Origin: Amycolatopsis alba DSM 44262
GTDB taxonomy: Bacteria > Actinomycetota > Actinomycetes > Mycobacteriales > Pseudonocardiaceae
Length of the DNA stretch: 64,000 nucleotides
NCBI RefSeq assembly: GCF_000384215.1
Contig: NZ_KB913032.1
Span: 7,835,605-7,899,604 of the forward strand
Direction of reading: 5' to 3'
Shown here: positions 24,701 through 32,512 of the stretch, piece by piece
How the letters are laid out: each line of letters starts with the position of its first letter
How positions within the stretch are numbered: position 1 is the first letter of the stretch
Made by a program: the position numbers and the translations under genes
Notes under the pieces: generated by a model
The model's database searches: none
What the model saw: the letters and a program-made list of their open reading frames with translations, nothing else
Told to the model about the DNA's origin: nothing

Positions 24701-26844
24701 CCCTGGGCACCCTCGTGCTGCGCTACAACTACACCGCGACCTACCGCGACGAAGAGCGCTACCGTGCGGTGCTGACCCGGCACGCCCCCATGACCGTCGA
24801 TCTGGACAGCGAACCCGCCCTGATCCAGACCCTGCGCAACGCTCACGACCTCGGCTGGCAACCCGACCCGCTGGTCCGCGAAGCACTGCGTGGCGGCCCG
24901 CTGCACAAGGTCAATGACCCTGGCGCGGTGCTTTCCCTGCGCATCGCCACGCACGTCAAGCAGCAGCCTCCACCACAGCCGACAGCTCCTGCCTCGCACG
25001 AGGACATTGTGCGATGGCGCGGCCTCATCGACGCGATCGCTCCGCACGTAGCTGTCGAAGACCCCCAGTGGAACCGGGTCTGGCGGCGCGCCGCCGGTGC
25101 GCTGGCAGCCGGGTTCGACACAGACGCGGCGCTCACGATGGTCGCGCACCGGCTCGCAGGCCGCCCTTCCTGCCCAGATCCGATGTCCGACGACCAGTAC
25201 GCCGACGCGGTCTTGATCACCGAGCTCGAGCGCCGAGCCGAGTTCGGCGAAGCCCATCGACCCGCGGTCCCCTGGCTGGCGCGGCCTGACTTCGGCTTCG
25301 TCCGCCACGTTCCCGGCCACGCCCAGTACCTCACCGAGACGAACGCCGCGATCGCGTCCCGCGTTGACGAGCTTCGTGCCGCCGCCATCCGCGCAGCACC
25401 TGCCTGGGCGGCCCAGCTCGGACCGCGCCCGGACAGCCCGATCGCGGCAGAACAGTGGGATGACCTGGTGGGGCTCGCTGCGGGCTACCGCGAAACCTTC
25501 CGTATCTCGGGCGCCGACCCCGGCGAGCCGCTCGGTCCTGCCCCCGGCAGCCACGGTGCTCGCGCTCACGCGTGGCACACACTGACCTCCCAATGGGACG
25601 CCCTGGTCCAGGGAACAACTACCACGGCTCCCGACCAGGATGCTCCCGCTGTGGTCGAATCTGCCGCGCAGGAAGACACCCTCATCGAGTTCGAGCCTGT
25701 CGAGAACAGGTACGTGACCGAGACGCTTGACGTCCTCGTGCGCAAGTACGACCTGCACGCTCGCGACGGCGACGAGGATCGATACCTCGATGCCCTCGCC
25801 CGCTACGTCCCAGGCGCAATCAACGCTGGCGCAGAACCGGCTGCACTCGCCGCTCTGGCCCGCGCCCAGGATCTCGGCTGGCAGGCCGAGCGCCTGGTCC
25901 GCGCCGTCGCCGATCGGACCGGATTCGGCTGGGCGAACGATCCGGCCGCCGTCATCGCGAAGCGCATCTCCGCTCACGTCGCCACCCACGCTCCGCCCGC
26001 AGTAGTCGGAGTGCCGGACGACAACCAGGTCTCGCGGTGGCGATCCCTCGTCGTCGAGCACCTGCCCGAGGCAGACGTCGACGACGAGCGATGGGGGATC
26101 GTGTGGCGCCACGCGGCAGGCGGCGAAAACCGTGGACTCACCGCCGACTCGGCGCTGGCAGACGCAGCAGCACAGGTCGCTGAGACCGCCCAGCACACTG
26201 GCGCAGTCACACCACGTCAGGTGGGAGAAGCACTGGTGGCCGCGCTGGCGACGCAGTTCGACTCCGGCAGCGGATATCATCTCCCGCTTCCATGGCAAGC
26301 CGTGGCGGACCACGGCCACACCAGCGGTCCCTCAAGCCGGATCGAGCGCCTCGACGCGCTCAACGGGGAGATCGCCGAACGTATCCACCAACTGCGCGAA
26401 CAGGTGCTGAGTCAACGCCCCGCGTGGGCCTCCCACATCGGTCCACGGCCGGCAGATCCTTCCGCTGCCCAGCGTTGGGATGAGGCTATCGGACTCGCTG
26501 CCGCCTACCGCGAACACTTCCACGTCACAGGCAATAGCCCGCACGCGCCCCTGGGCCCGGAACCCGGCCACCTGGGAACCAAGGCCCAGGCCTGGAACAC
26601 CATCACCCACACATGGAGGGACATCATGGCCATACCGCACGATCCGGAAGACCAGCGGTCTGACGCGTTGCTCAGTGTCGAAACCGCGAGAGACACACGC
26701 GACGGCGTCGAGACGGCGGCCCTCAGCGACAACGCCGCAGCTGAGCGAGACCAAACCGACGACGAGCGGTACCAGCACCACGACGAAGACATGGATGCGA
26801 GCGACACCGAAGCCGCCGATCTGCGAAACGGCCTGGGCTTCTGA
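21748..26844 (+). CDS. MobF-type conjugative relaxase/helicase (TraA/TrwC-like)
   Basis: 1698 residues. The N-terminal relaxase domain has candidate nicking tyrosines in S-D-Y-Y-L-S-R-G-Y and the three-His metal site D-P-H-L-H-I-H (~264). A RecD2-like helicase follows, with Walker A APAGAGKTT (~592), I-I-D-E-A-A-M (~663), L-I-G-D-D-A-Q and V-N-R-V-Q-G-M. The C-terminal third (~976-1290 and ~1322-1630) is a tandem duplication; both copies end in an A-W-A-(A/S)-x-(L/I)-G-P-R-P...W-(D)-x-L/A-(V/I)-G-L-A-A segment. Three ATGs stand at 21748-21756; GGAAG best fits the third. It nicks the origin of transfer and unwinds the transferred strand. Convergent with the secretion operon. Confidence 0.93.
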   Translation: MMMGLRKLSPGGHEYLTNSVACADRDRELEPGELLSDYYLSRGYPAGEWFGAGADRLGLSGEVSAAQLDALFGEGRHPHADAIENEMIADGATAEEALRATRLGRRFPHYSSLDHMRGQVSQAYKDYNRENGRPVGAPIPAAKRAKLRHAFQVAAFTKAHDGVGPEGEKELQKWLAEQKRSLKNAVSGFEMVFAPDKSVSLAWANAKPIERDLIAGIVRQAARDTLSYVERNAVFTRRGNLGEAQVDVNGITAALFEHWDSRASDPHLHIHALISSKVQRSDDGEWTALDGRTILAATVTASEYFDSRVRDLFREQGASWTQRAAHGVDMTRPVWQLAGILVSLVKAFSQRHTQFEAARAKRIVEFTKAHGREPKPKEIFAINRAAQYDNRPGKQPPRTLAEHLRVWREHAITIVPASILDVLGRRVFLTGTNDAPDVDVAKLARVTRQVVSDHYSHFSWWNLAAEAHRQSAHLTLPAAAREKLVDDVVATVLARPDTLALTGPVAVAEPVSLCRRDGGSVFVEHRSPRYTTTATLAAEGDLVAWARRGGGHRLLPGTVDKAMAGQKLNSGQRRMVAEFARSGRRLQLALAPAGAGKTTAMKVLATAWRRTGHRVYAFGPSARAAQELGASIGARPHTLHQLTTAQRLGFVERAFPIAAGDLVIIDEAAMAGTHTLHSVVKYALRRGADVRLIGDDAQLAAVEAGGAIRLIAHDVGAVRFREIVRFQGEDRLDQAAASLQIRNANPKGLKYYFDTGRVLDGSLETMRDAAHTNWRADLDRGVQSLLIVPTNADTVVLNTEARNVRLQRGDLVRGREVDLHDTTTASVGDWVVTRHNQRLLSLYGGQDFVKNGDVWTVKSVRRDGRITVTHRSHKGTITLPADYVKAHVELAYAATVNRVQGMTSTGNAHLLVPPTMTREQFYPGITRAMWQNFMYVITVHHVIDQHQETPEAQTPEAVLTGVLHHSGAEVSATETLREAQDVEVSLGTLVLRYNYTATYRDEERYRAVLTRHAPMTVDLDSEPALIQTLRNAHDLGWQPDPLVREALRGGPLHKVNDPGAVLSLRIATHVKQQPPPQPTAPASHEDIVRWRGLIDAIAPHVAVEDPQWNRVWRRAAGALAAGFDTDAALTMVAHRLAGRPSCPDPMSDDQYADAVLITELERRAEFGEAHRPAVPWLARPDFGFVRHVPGHAQYLTETNAAIASRVDELRAAAIRAAPAWAAQLGPRPDSPIAAEQWDDLVGLAAGYRETFRISGADPGEPLGPAPGSHGARAHAWHTLTSQWDALVQGTTTTAPDQDAPAVVESAAQEDTLIEFEPVENRYVTETLDVLVRKYDLHARDGDEDRYLDALARYVPGAINAGAEPAALAALARAQDLGWQAERLVRAVADRTGFGWANDPAAVIAKRISAHVATHAPPAVVGVPDDNQVSRWRSLVVEHLPEADVDDERWGIVWRHAAGGENRGLTADSALADAAAQVAETAQHTGAVTPRQVGEALVAALATQFDSGSGYHLPLPWQAVADHGHTSGPSSRIERLDALNGEIAERIHQLREQVLSQRPAWASHIGPRPADPSAAQRWDEAIGLAAAYREHFHVTGNSPHAPLGPEPGHLGTKAQAWNTITHTWRDIMAIPHDPEDQRSDALLSVETARDTRDGVETAALSDNAAAERDQTDDERYQHHDEDMDASDTEAADLRNGLGF

Positions 26845-26864
26845 CGGGCGGTAGCCTCAAGGTC

Positions 26865-26907
26865 GCGGGCCCGGCGCACTCCCTCCCCCTCAGCGCGCCG
26901 GGCCCGC
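26865..26907. terminator. terminator stem between convergent operons
   Basis: 13-bp perfect arms (26865-26877 and 26895-26907) with a 17-base loop, between the relaxase stop and the 3' end of the secretion operon. Confidence 0.7.
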
Positions 26908-26976
26908 GCCTGTACCGCCAACGGTTCTTGTACGCCGACCACACCAACCACGGGCCGTTCGCCACAGCCAAAGGGA

Positions 26977-27363
26977 TTAGGAGCAGCTGAGCCCGCCACC
27001 AAGCTCCTCGTCGGCCCCAGGAATCAAGGGGTCTTCGAGGTCGGAGAGCAGCTCCTCGTCGATGTACGCGCCCGCAGTGACGTCATGGTCGTGGAAGTCT
27101 GTCAGTGCGCCGCTGGTCGCTGCGGCGGCATGTTCCCTGGCGTCGTCGCGTCCGATGGGCTGGTCAAGCAGGTGGGTGTACCGGCTGATCGCGTGTTCAG
27201 CGACCGTCCTGCCGTCATAGGTCAAGGGGCTGCCGATCGTCGCTTGCTGACGAGCGATCGGGTCGGCCACACCGGCGGCGGTCAGTGCTTCGTACTCGCC
27301 GATGGCGTTGCCTGCCTCGTGTCGAACGAACTCATTCTCTTTGTCCCGCATGCTTTCCGTCAT
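26977..27363 (-). CDS. small acidic hypothetical protein of the conjugation operon
   Basis: About 128 residues from the ATG at 27363 (the frame opens at 27450). Helical and acidic, with N-E-F-V-R-H-E-A-G-N-A-I-G-E-Y-E-A-L at the N-terminus and an Asp/Glu-rich tail (D-E-E-L-L-S-D-L-E-D-P-L-I-P-G-A-D-E-E-L-G). The end resembles acidic tails of accessory relaxosome proteins, but no family is recognised. Last gene of the minus-strand operon. Confidence 0.5.
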   Translation of the reverse strand: MTESMRDKENEFVRHEAGNAIGEYEALTAAGVADPIARQQATIGSPLTYDGRTVAEHAISRYTHLLDQPIGRDDAREHAAAATSGALTDFHDHDVTAGAYIDEELLSDLEDPLIPGADEELGGGLSCS

Positions 27364-27528
27364 GGCCGGCTGTCCCGCTTCTGGGGAGCCAACGCAGAAC
27401 GTGGCGTAACGGCGACTCCGATACAGCCTCTCGAGGCGCAGGCTTGCCATGTCCCCGTGGTGTTCTGGCCAGCACTCGTCTCTCTTGTGATCTCCGCGGT
27501 CCTGCGTCCGAGCTGGCCTAATCTGGGG

Positions 27529-27990
27529 TCAGTAGCCCATGCGGTGTCCAACGTCCTCACCTCCGTCGAGATCGTCGTCCTCAGGCTCGAACGCCTGTGT
27601 GCGTGTCTCCGCTCGCGGGGTCATGTGCAACGCGACGCTGATGTCTATCCCCGCGAGATCAGCGGTTCGTGCCACGTGTCCGGCTTCCTGTCGAAGCTGG
27701 CCGTAGGTTGAGGTGTCGGCTTCTCGTTGAGCGGCGAGCACTCGCCCGAGGTCGTCAGGCACCTCCGCGAACGGTCGGACGGCGTCGATGACGGCGCCGG
27801 GGTAGGTGATCTCACCGGTCCGATTGCCCATGTCGACGGGCATGACGTCTTCGCCGTATTCGTTGACGCCGTTGAAGACTTGGGCGAAGTAGGTTTGCAT
27901 TCCACGGTCCCAACCCACGACGACTTCCATGTCTGGGTTCGCTGCCGTGTCCCGTGGCGTGAGGGAGACACGGTTGCCCTGGTACGCCAT
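27529..27990 (-). CDS. conjugation-operon accessory protein, paralogue of 31743-32501
   Basis: 153 residues from ATG 27990, with GGAGG upstream. The N-terminal ~85 residues share a domain with the protein at 31743-32501: V-x-V-G-W-D...Q-T-Y-F/Y-A-x-V-F/Y-N-G, then G-E/E-I-T-x-P...V-V/A-x-P-F/Y-A-(E/D)-V-P. The tail is acidic and ends in G-Y, as in the paralogue (S-Y). No function is known to me; the duplication within one operon suggests a structural or relaxosome-associated role. Confidence 0.65.
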   Translation of the reverse strand: MAYQGNRVSLTPRDTAANPDMEVVVGWDRGMQTYFAQVFNGVNEYGEDVMPVDMGNRTGEITYPGAVIDAVRPFAEVPDDLGRVLAAQREADTSTYGQLRQEAGHVARTADLAGIDISVALHMTPRAETRTQAFEPEDDDLDGGEDVGHRMGY

Positions 27991-28044
27991 CGTTTGTTCC
28001 TCCTTCCGCACCTGCCAATCGCTGGTGCCGCTCGCTCGCGCGCG

Positions 28045-28734
28045 CTAAGAGGCGCTCTCGGCCTGGGGGCCTTGGCCGTCCACCGCGGCGTTGTCGACGT
28101 TGCTGTTTCCGGGCGTGGTGTAGCGGTCAGGTCGTGCTGGCGCGCCTGCGTCTTTGTGGCTGTTGGCACGGCAGTGCGCGTGGGTCCATTCGCCGGCCAG
28201 GCGTGCCGCGAATCCGGGCCGGAAGGTGTGGTGCCAGTACTGGGCTTCTTTGACGTTTGCTCTGGGGCCGGTGTTTGCCGCGCGCCAGAAGTAGGCGAGC
28301 GTGGCGATCTCGGCCACGAGGCCCGGATGGCTCAGCCAGCAGTCGGGGATGGCGATCGCCCGGGAGCCGGGCAGGCCGACGTAGGTCGAGTTGTAGAAGT
28401 CGACGAACAGTGCGATACCGACCAGAGGGTCGCGGGCTCCCGCGGGGTGGACGGTCCCAGGTGGATCGAAAGGGACCCATGGAGCTGGCCGGTTCTTTCT
28501 CTGGTCCGGGTCCACCTCGTCCTCGGCGACGAGTTTCTGCAGTTGTATCGCAAGATCCTTGGCGAGGTCGTGCTGCTGTGCGACCTGTCGTTTGAGGTAG
28601 CCGACTGCGGCCTGGAGTGCCGTGATCTGTTGCTCTAATGTGTCCTCTTCAGCAAGATCGCGGCGATTGGCTTCATCACCGTTGCTGTCGTACGGGTGTC
28701 GCGGCGCGGGCTGTGGGATGTCGTCGTCGCTCAT
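28045..28734 (-). CDS. DUF4913 family protein
   Basis: 229 residues. A coiled-coil segment (L-E-Q-Q-I-T-A-L-Q-A-A-V-G-Y-L-K-R) precedes the DUF4913 core: W-V-P-F-D-P-P near 87, D-F-Y-N-S-T-Y-V-G, I-P-D-C-W-L-S-H-P-G-L-V-A-E-I, A-Y-F-W-R-A-A, and Y-W-H-H-T-F-R-P-G. The family recurs in actinobacterial conjugative elements; function unknown. Its ATG shares a base with the stop of the VirD4 gene (TGATG), so the two are translationally coupled. Confidence 0.8.
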   Translation of the reverse strand: MSDDDIPQPAPRHPYDSNGDEANRRDLAEEDTLEQQITALQAAVGYLKRQVAQQHDLAKDLAIQLQKLVAEDEVDPDQRKNRPAPWVPFDPPGTVHPAGARDPLVGIALFVDFYNSTYVGLPGSRAIAIPDCWLSHPGLVAEIATLAYFWRAANTGPRANVKEAQYWHHTFRPGFAARLAGEWTHAHCRANSHKDAGAPARPDRYTTPGNSNVDNAAVDGQGPQAESAS

Positions 28735-30608
28735 CACAATCCGCCGATCGCGGCGGCGGTACGCAGTTGCTGGGCCCGCTGGTAGGTGTAGCCGTCGGTG
28801 GTGATCTGGGCGGTGCCTGAACGGATGGTGTCGACGTCGGCGCTGAGCTGGTCCCAGTCCGGTCGTTGGGATACGTCGACAGTGCGGCCGAGGATGGGGC
28901 GCAGATTGGCGTGGATGATCAGGACGCGGCCTTTGTCGAGCGTTCGGATGGCGCCTGGCCGGTAGGTCAAGGCGTCTTCCGCGCCGGTGGCGGTGCGGCC
29001 GGCGCCGAGCCAGCCGTCGCTGTGCTGCTGGTAGGTCTTGCGTCGGTGGTGGCCCGCGAGGGTGGACAGCCATTCGAGTGTCTTGTCGTCCTTGATGCTG
29101 TCGAAGGCCGTCAGGGTCAGGGTGTTGTCGATCAGCTGTCGTCGGCCGTGCTCGCCGTAGAGTTCGTCGAGCTGGGAGCGGGACTGCGCGGACCAGTGGA
29201 TGAGCACGCCGCGTCCGGAGGTGTCGGCGAGCAGTCCGGGAAGTCGCGGTACCGGTGTTCCGTCGAAGAGTTCGTCAAAGATCATGCTGGCGGCGGGTTC
29301 CAGCCGCCGGCGGTCTTGCTCGAGTGCGAGGTCCTGCCCTGTGGTGATTAGCTGTTCCCCGAGCGCGGTCAGCACGGGCCGGGCTTGCGGTGCTTGGTGT
29401 TCGCCTGCGATGACGAACATGGATCCTTTGCGCAGCAGGAAGTCCCGGATGTCGAGTTCTTCGCCTGGAGGTGGTGTGGCGAACGCGCGGATCGCGGGGT
29501 TCATGAAGGGTTCGAGCGCACGGCGGACCGACATCCAGACCGCGTCGGAGGTCTCGGCAACCATGCCTATCTCCGAGCGGAGGTTGTAGGCGAAGTCCGG
29601 GTAGCGGGTGCTGAGCAGTTCGACGGGCTCTTGGTCGGCGGGTTTGGTGATCGCCCAGCTGACGAGATCGGTGACGGTCCGCTGGTGTAGTGCGGCGGCG
29701 AGCAGGTAAGCCTGAAGGACGATCGAGGCGCGGCCGCGGAAGACCTTGTCGTTGCCGCCGGTCTCTCGCAGGTCGAGCGATGACGCTTCGATGAGCGTTT
29801 CGGCGCGGCGCAGCGCTACGGATGGGTCGTGGCAGCCGGTGATCGGTGACCAGCGCACGCGAGCGGGCCAGTTGACGGTGCCGGTCGCGTCGCACAGCAG
29901 TACCGGCCCGGCGTTGGGCCGTCGTGTGCGTGCGAGCATCGCCCATTCGGCGAGATCGGGTTTCGTGGTGGAGGCGTACAGGGCACCGGGTGCGGCGAGC
30001 ACCTTGTGGATGAGGTCGGTGCGGCTTTTCCCGGAGCGGGTTGGCGCGATCACCCCGGTCGGGTTCTCCAGGGAGGTCACGAGCAGCTGGTGGTTCGGTC
30101 CGCGGTGCAGTGGAACGGCGACCTCCGTGAGGTCGGCGGCCTTACGCTGTTGCGTGGTGAGGTCGCCGCGGGTCCAGACGGCGGTGGCGCGGGCGCGGCG
30201 TGGTGACAGGGTCTTGCGCATGTCCCGGCGGGTGGCGTGACCGGGTTTCACCGGCCGCCAGCGTCGTCGCCCGACCACCGCGAGTGTCACGCCGGCTGCC
30301 GCGATCAGTCCTACCAGCAGTGCGGTGACTGACCAGAACACGACAACGTGATCGTCGAGGGCCGAGGCCCACGGTTCTCGCAGGTGCGTTCCGGGGCTGG
30401 CGGGCGCTGCGATGATGCGGCTCGCGTTCGGCACCCATGACAGAAACGGTGGCCAGGACCAGCCGCTACCGGCAATGCCGCATGTCATGGCTGCGGCGGT
30501 GTTGATCGCGGCCGCAATGGTCACAATCAGCGTGAGCGCGGCGATGATCAGGCCCATGAGGACTGCGTCGCGGTCCATGCCGCTGACGCGGGCCGGGTTG
30601 TTGCCCAT
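28734..30608 (-). CDS. VirD4/TraG-like type IV coupling protein
   Basis: 624 residues. Two N-terminal transmembrane helices (~15-40 and ~90-115), then the coupling-protein NTPase: Walker A A-P-T-R-S-G-K-S (~190), T-K-P-D-L-A-E-W, and S-M-I-F-D-E-L-F (~438) as Walker B with the all-alpha region between. It couples the relaxase-DNA complex to the secretion channel at the membrane. GGGAGG precedes the ATG at 30608. The first ~143 bases are also read in another frame by the end of the upstream NlpC/P60 gene. Confidence 0.9.
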   Translation of the reverse strand: MGNNPARVSGMDRDAVLMGLIIAALTLIVTIAAAINTAAAMTCGIAGSGWSWPPFLSWVPNASRIIAAPASPGTHLREPWASALDDHVVVFWSVTALLVGLIAAAGVTLAVVGRRRWRPVKPGHATRRDMRKTLSPRRARATAVWTRGDLTTQQRKAADLTEVAVPLHRGPNHQLLVTSLENPTGVIAPTRSGKSRTDLIHKVLAAPGALYASTTKPDLAEWAMLARTRRPNAGPVLLCDATGTVNWPARVRWSPITGCHDPSVALRRAETLIEASSLDLRETGGNDKVFRGRASIVLQAYLLAAALHQRTVTDLVSWAITKPADQEPVELLSTRYPDFAYNLRSEIGMVAETSDAVWMSVRRALEPFMNPAIRAFATPPPGEELDIRDFLLRKGSMFVIAGEHQAPQARPVLTALGEQLITTGQDLALEQDRRRLEPAASMIFDELFDGTPVPRLPGLLADTSGRGVLIHWSAQSRSQLDELYGEHGRRQLIDNTLTLTAFDSIKDDKTLEWLSTLAGHHRRKTYQQHSDGWLGAGRTATGAEDALTYRPGAIRTLDKGRVLIIHANLRPILGRTVDVSQRPDWDQLSADVDTIRSGTAQITTDGYTYQRAQQLRTAAAIGGL

Positions 30609-31743
30609 CTGGCGGTCTCCCTCCCGAGTTCGGGGAGGGCGTGCTGGGGTCCGTGACGCGGCGGATCATCACGATCTTTCCGCTCCACGCGGACAGCGGT
30701 TCGAGGATCACGCCGGTGCTGGAGTCGTAGGCGTTCACGATCAGGCCGTGACCGGCGTACATGCCGACATGGCGCGGATTGGCTGGTGTGCCAAGGGATC
30801 CGGGAATGAACAGCAGGTCGCCGGGTTGGACCTGGTTCAGGCCGGGGACAGCGTGTCCGGCGTGGACTTGGCTGACCGTTCCGGCCGGGATCGCGACACC
30901 GGCGGACGCCCACGCGGCGAGCATGAGCCCGGAGCAATCGAATCCGCTGGGGCCTTTTCCGCCCCACACGTAGGGTTTTCCCAGCTGCGCGATGGCATAG
31001 GTGACTGCGGCGCGCTGGCGGGGATCGGCCGGGTATTGGAAGCCTGTGGGCAGTTTGGTCCGGTCTGCCTCGTTCGGGCTGATCGGGATGTCCGATCCAC
31101 CGTCATCGGCGCAGCCTGCAGGCAGGTCCGCGATCTCGGTCGGCTGCCGAGCAGGGACACCCGGCGGCACGGTGCCCTTCCACACCGCGTCGGTGATGCG
31201 CGCTGCCTCGGATTCGCGCGGCGCGTACCGATCCGGGAATCCGGAACGTTGGACGCGTTGCTGTGCTTGCCCTGGCGGCAGGGTGTCCCAGCCGGGGATG
31301 GCGACCAGCCGGTTGAGGAACGCGTTTGTGGCGTAGACCGGGTTGAGGATCTGTGCCGGTGTGCCCCAGCCCTGGGAGGGGCGCTGTTGGAAGACGCCGA
31401 GGGAGTCACGGTCTCCGTGGGTCAGGTTGGCCAGTTTGGATTCCACGAGACCGGTCGAGATGGCCAGAACGGCTGCTCTGCGAGGCAGGCCACGCTGCCG
31501 GACGACTGTAACGATCGTGCGGGCGATGTCCAGTTGTTCGGCTGACGGCGTGGGGGTGGGGTCTTTGACGATCCGGCCGATACCGGTTTCCGGCGGCTCG
31601 CAGACCGGTGCGGCGGCGCCGCCGACGATGATCGCGAGGCTGAGTGTCGCGATCGGTGCCATAATCTGCATCACGATGGCAAGGAGAATGCAGGCACCAA
31701 AGCCTTTGCGTTCTCCGCTGGCGTAGCGTCCTCCTTGGGCCAT
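30466..31743 (-). CDS. conjugal peptidoglycan hydrolase (lysozyme-like plus NlpC/P60)
   Basis: 425 residues. An N-terminal membrane helix (~18-45), then a lysozyme-like domain (~70-190: A-V-L-A-I-S-T-G-L-V-E-S-K-L, S-L-G-V-F-Q-Q-R-P-S-Q-G-W-G) and an NlpC/P60 domain with Cys in F-D-C-S-G-L (~266) and His in H-V-G-M-Y (~326). It should open the cell wall for the transfer channel. The last ~45 residues are Arg/Pro/His-rich and lie inside the VirD4 reading region, so the original stop may have been lost. Its ATG overlaps the stop of the preceding gene (TGATG). Confidence 0.88.
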   Translation of the reverse strand: MAQGGRYASGERKGFGACILLAIVMQIMAPIATLSLAIIVGGAAAPVCEPPETGIGRIVKDPTPTPSAEQLDIARTIVTVVRQRGLPRRAAVLAISTGLVESKLANLTHGDRDSLGVFQQRPSQGWGTPAQILNPVYATNAFLNRLVAIPGWDTLPPGQAQQRVQRSGFPDRYAPRESEAARITDAVWKGTVPPGVPARQPTEIADLPAGCADDGGSDIPISPNEADRTKLPTGFQYPADPRQRAAVTYAIAQLGKPYVWGGKGPSGFDCSGLMLAAWASAGVAIPAGTVSQVHAGHAVPGLNQVQPGDLLFIPGSLGTPANPRHVGMYAGHGLIVNAYDSSTGVILEPLSAWSGKIVMIRRVTDPSTPSPNSGGRPPDGQQPGPRQRHGPRRSPHGPDHRRAHADCDHCGRDQHRRSHDMRHCR

Positions 31744-32501
31744 CAGTAGCTCAATCCGGTACCAGTGCTGAGGTCGTCGTCGGGCGGCTCTTCGCGTAGC
31801 ACGGTGTCGAGTTCCATCAGATCGTTTTCGTCGACAGTATCGCGCTCTGCCGCGGCATCACGCCGTACGGGGACCGGGTTGTTTCGGACATGCGCAAGGG
31901 TCTTGGCTAGCGCTTCTGGCGTTGATACGCCATATCTTTGGCCGTCGATTGTGATCGGGCTCAGTAATTGCTCGGTGTCGTGGCGCGAATCTGGCCATCC
32001 CCACGGGATCGTAAGTTCGTGCCCGTTTCTGACATAGGTCTCCACATGCCCGTCGTTGATCAGGCCGACTTCGCTTCTGGTCCAGCCGTGCTCGGCCAGA
32101 ATGGGGTTCACTTGTTCGTGCGACAGTTGCGTGGCGAAACCTCCGGGTCGATACAGTTCACTCATCTTGTCGTTGTATCGCTGTTCGTTCTGGTATATCC
32201 GGGAGTCTTCACGCAGGTCTGTAAAGGTTGAGCTAGGAAGCCTTCGCCCGACGTCGAGGATGTGATCAAGTTCAGTGGGCACGTCGGCGTAGGGACCGAC
32301 TGCTTCGACTACCACGTGAGGACTAGTGATCTCCTCGAACCTGGTTCCGAGTTTCAAGGCGAAGTTCTCGTGCCCAGCGGCGTCGATGCCGTTGTACACG
32401 TGCGCATAGTAGGTCTGAAGCGCGTGATCCCATCCCACGTGAACCTCTCTGGCTTCATGCAGGTTCGAAAGAGGCTGAAGTCGAATCCTTGCGTTGCCCA
32501 T
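31743..32501 (-). CDS. conjugation-operon accessory protein, paralogue of 27529-27990
   Basis: 252 residues. The N-terminal domain (~18-100) matches the smaller paralogue: V-H-V-G-W-D-H-A-L-Q-T-Y-Y-A-H-V-Y-N-G, F-E-E-I-T-S-P, P-Y-A-D-V-P-T-E-L. A C-terminal extension (~100-235) is unique, with W-T-R-S-E-V-G-L-I and a run of Asp/Glu before S-T-G-T-G-L-S-Y. Eleven bases separate it from the VirB4 stop and it shares a base with the NlpC/P60 start, so it is firmly inside the transfer operon. Function unknown. Confidence 0.7.
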   Translation of the reverse strand: MGNARIRLQPLSNLHEAREVHVGWDHALQTYYAHVYNGIDAAGHENFALKLGTRFEEITSPHVVVEAVGPYADVPTELDHILDVGRRLPSSTFTDLREDSRIYQNEQRYNDKMSELYRPGGFATQLSHEQVNPILAEHGWTRSEVGLINDGHVETYVRNGHELTIPWGWPDSRHDTEQLLSPITIDGQRYGVSTPEALAKTLAHVRNNPVPVRRDAAAERDTVDENDLMELDTVLREEPPDDDLSTGTGLSY

Positions 32502-32512
32502 TGGCCCACCCT

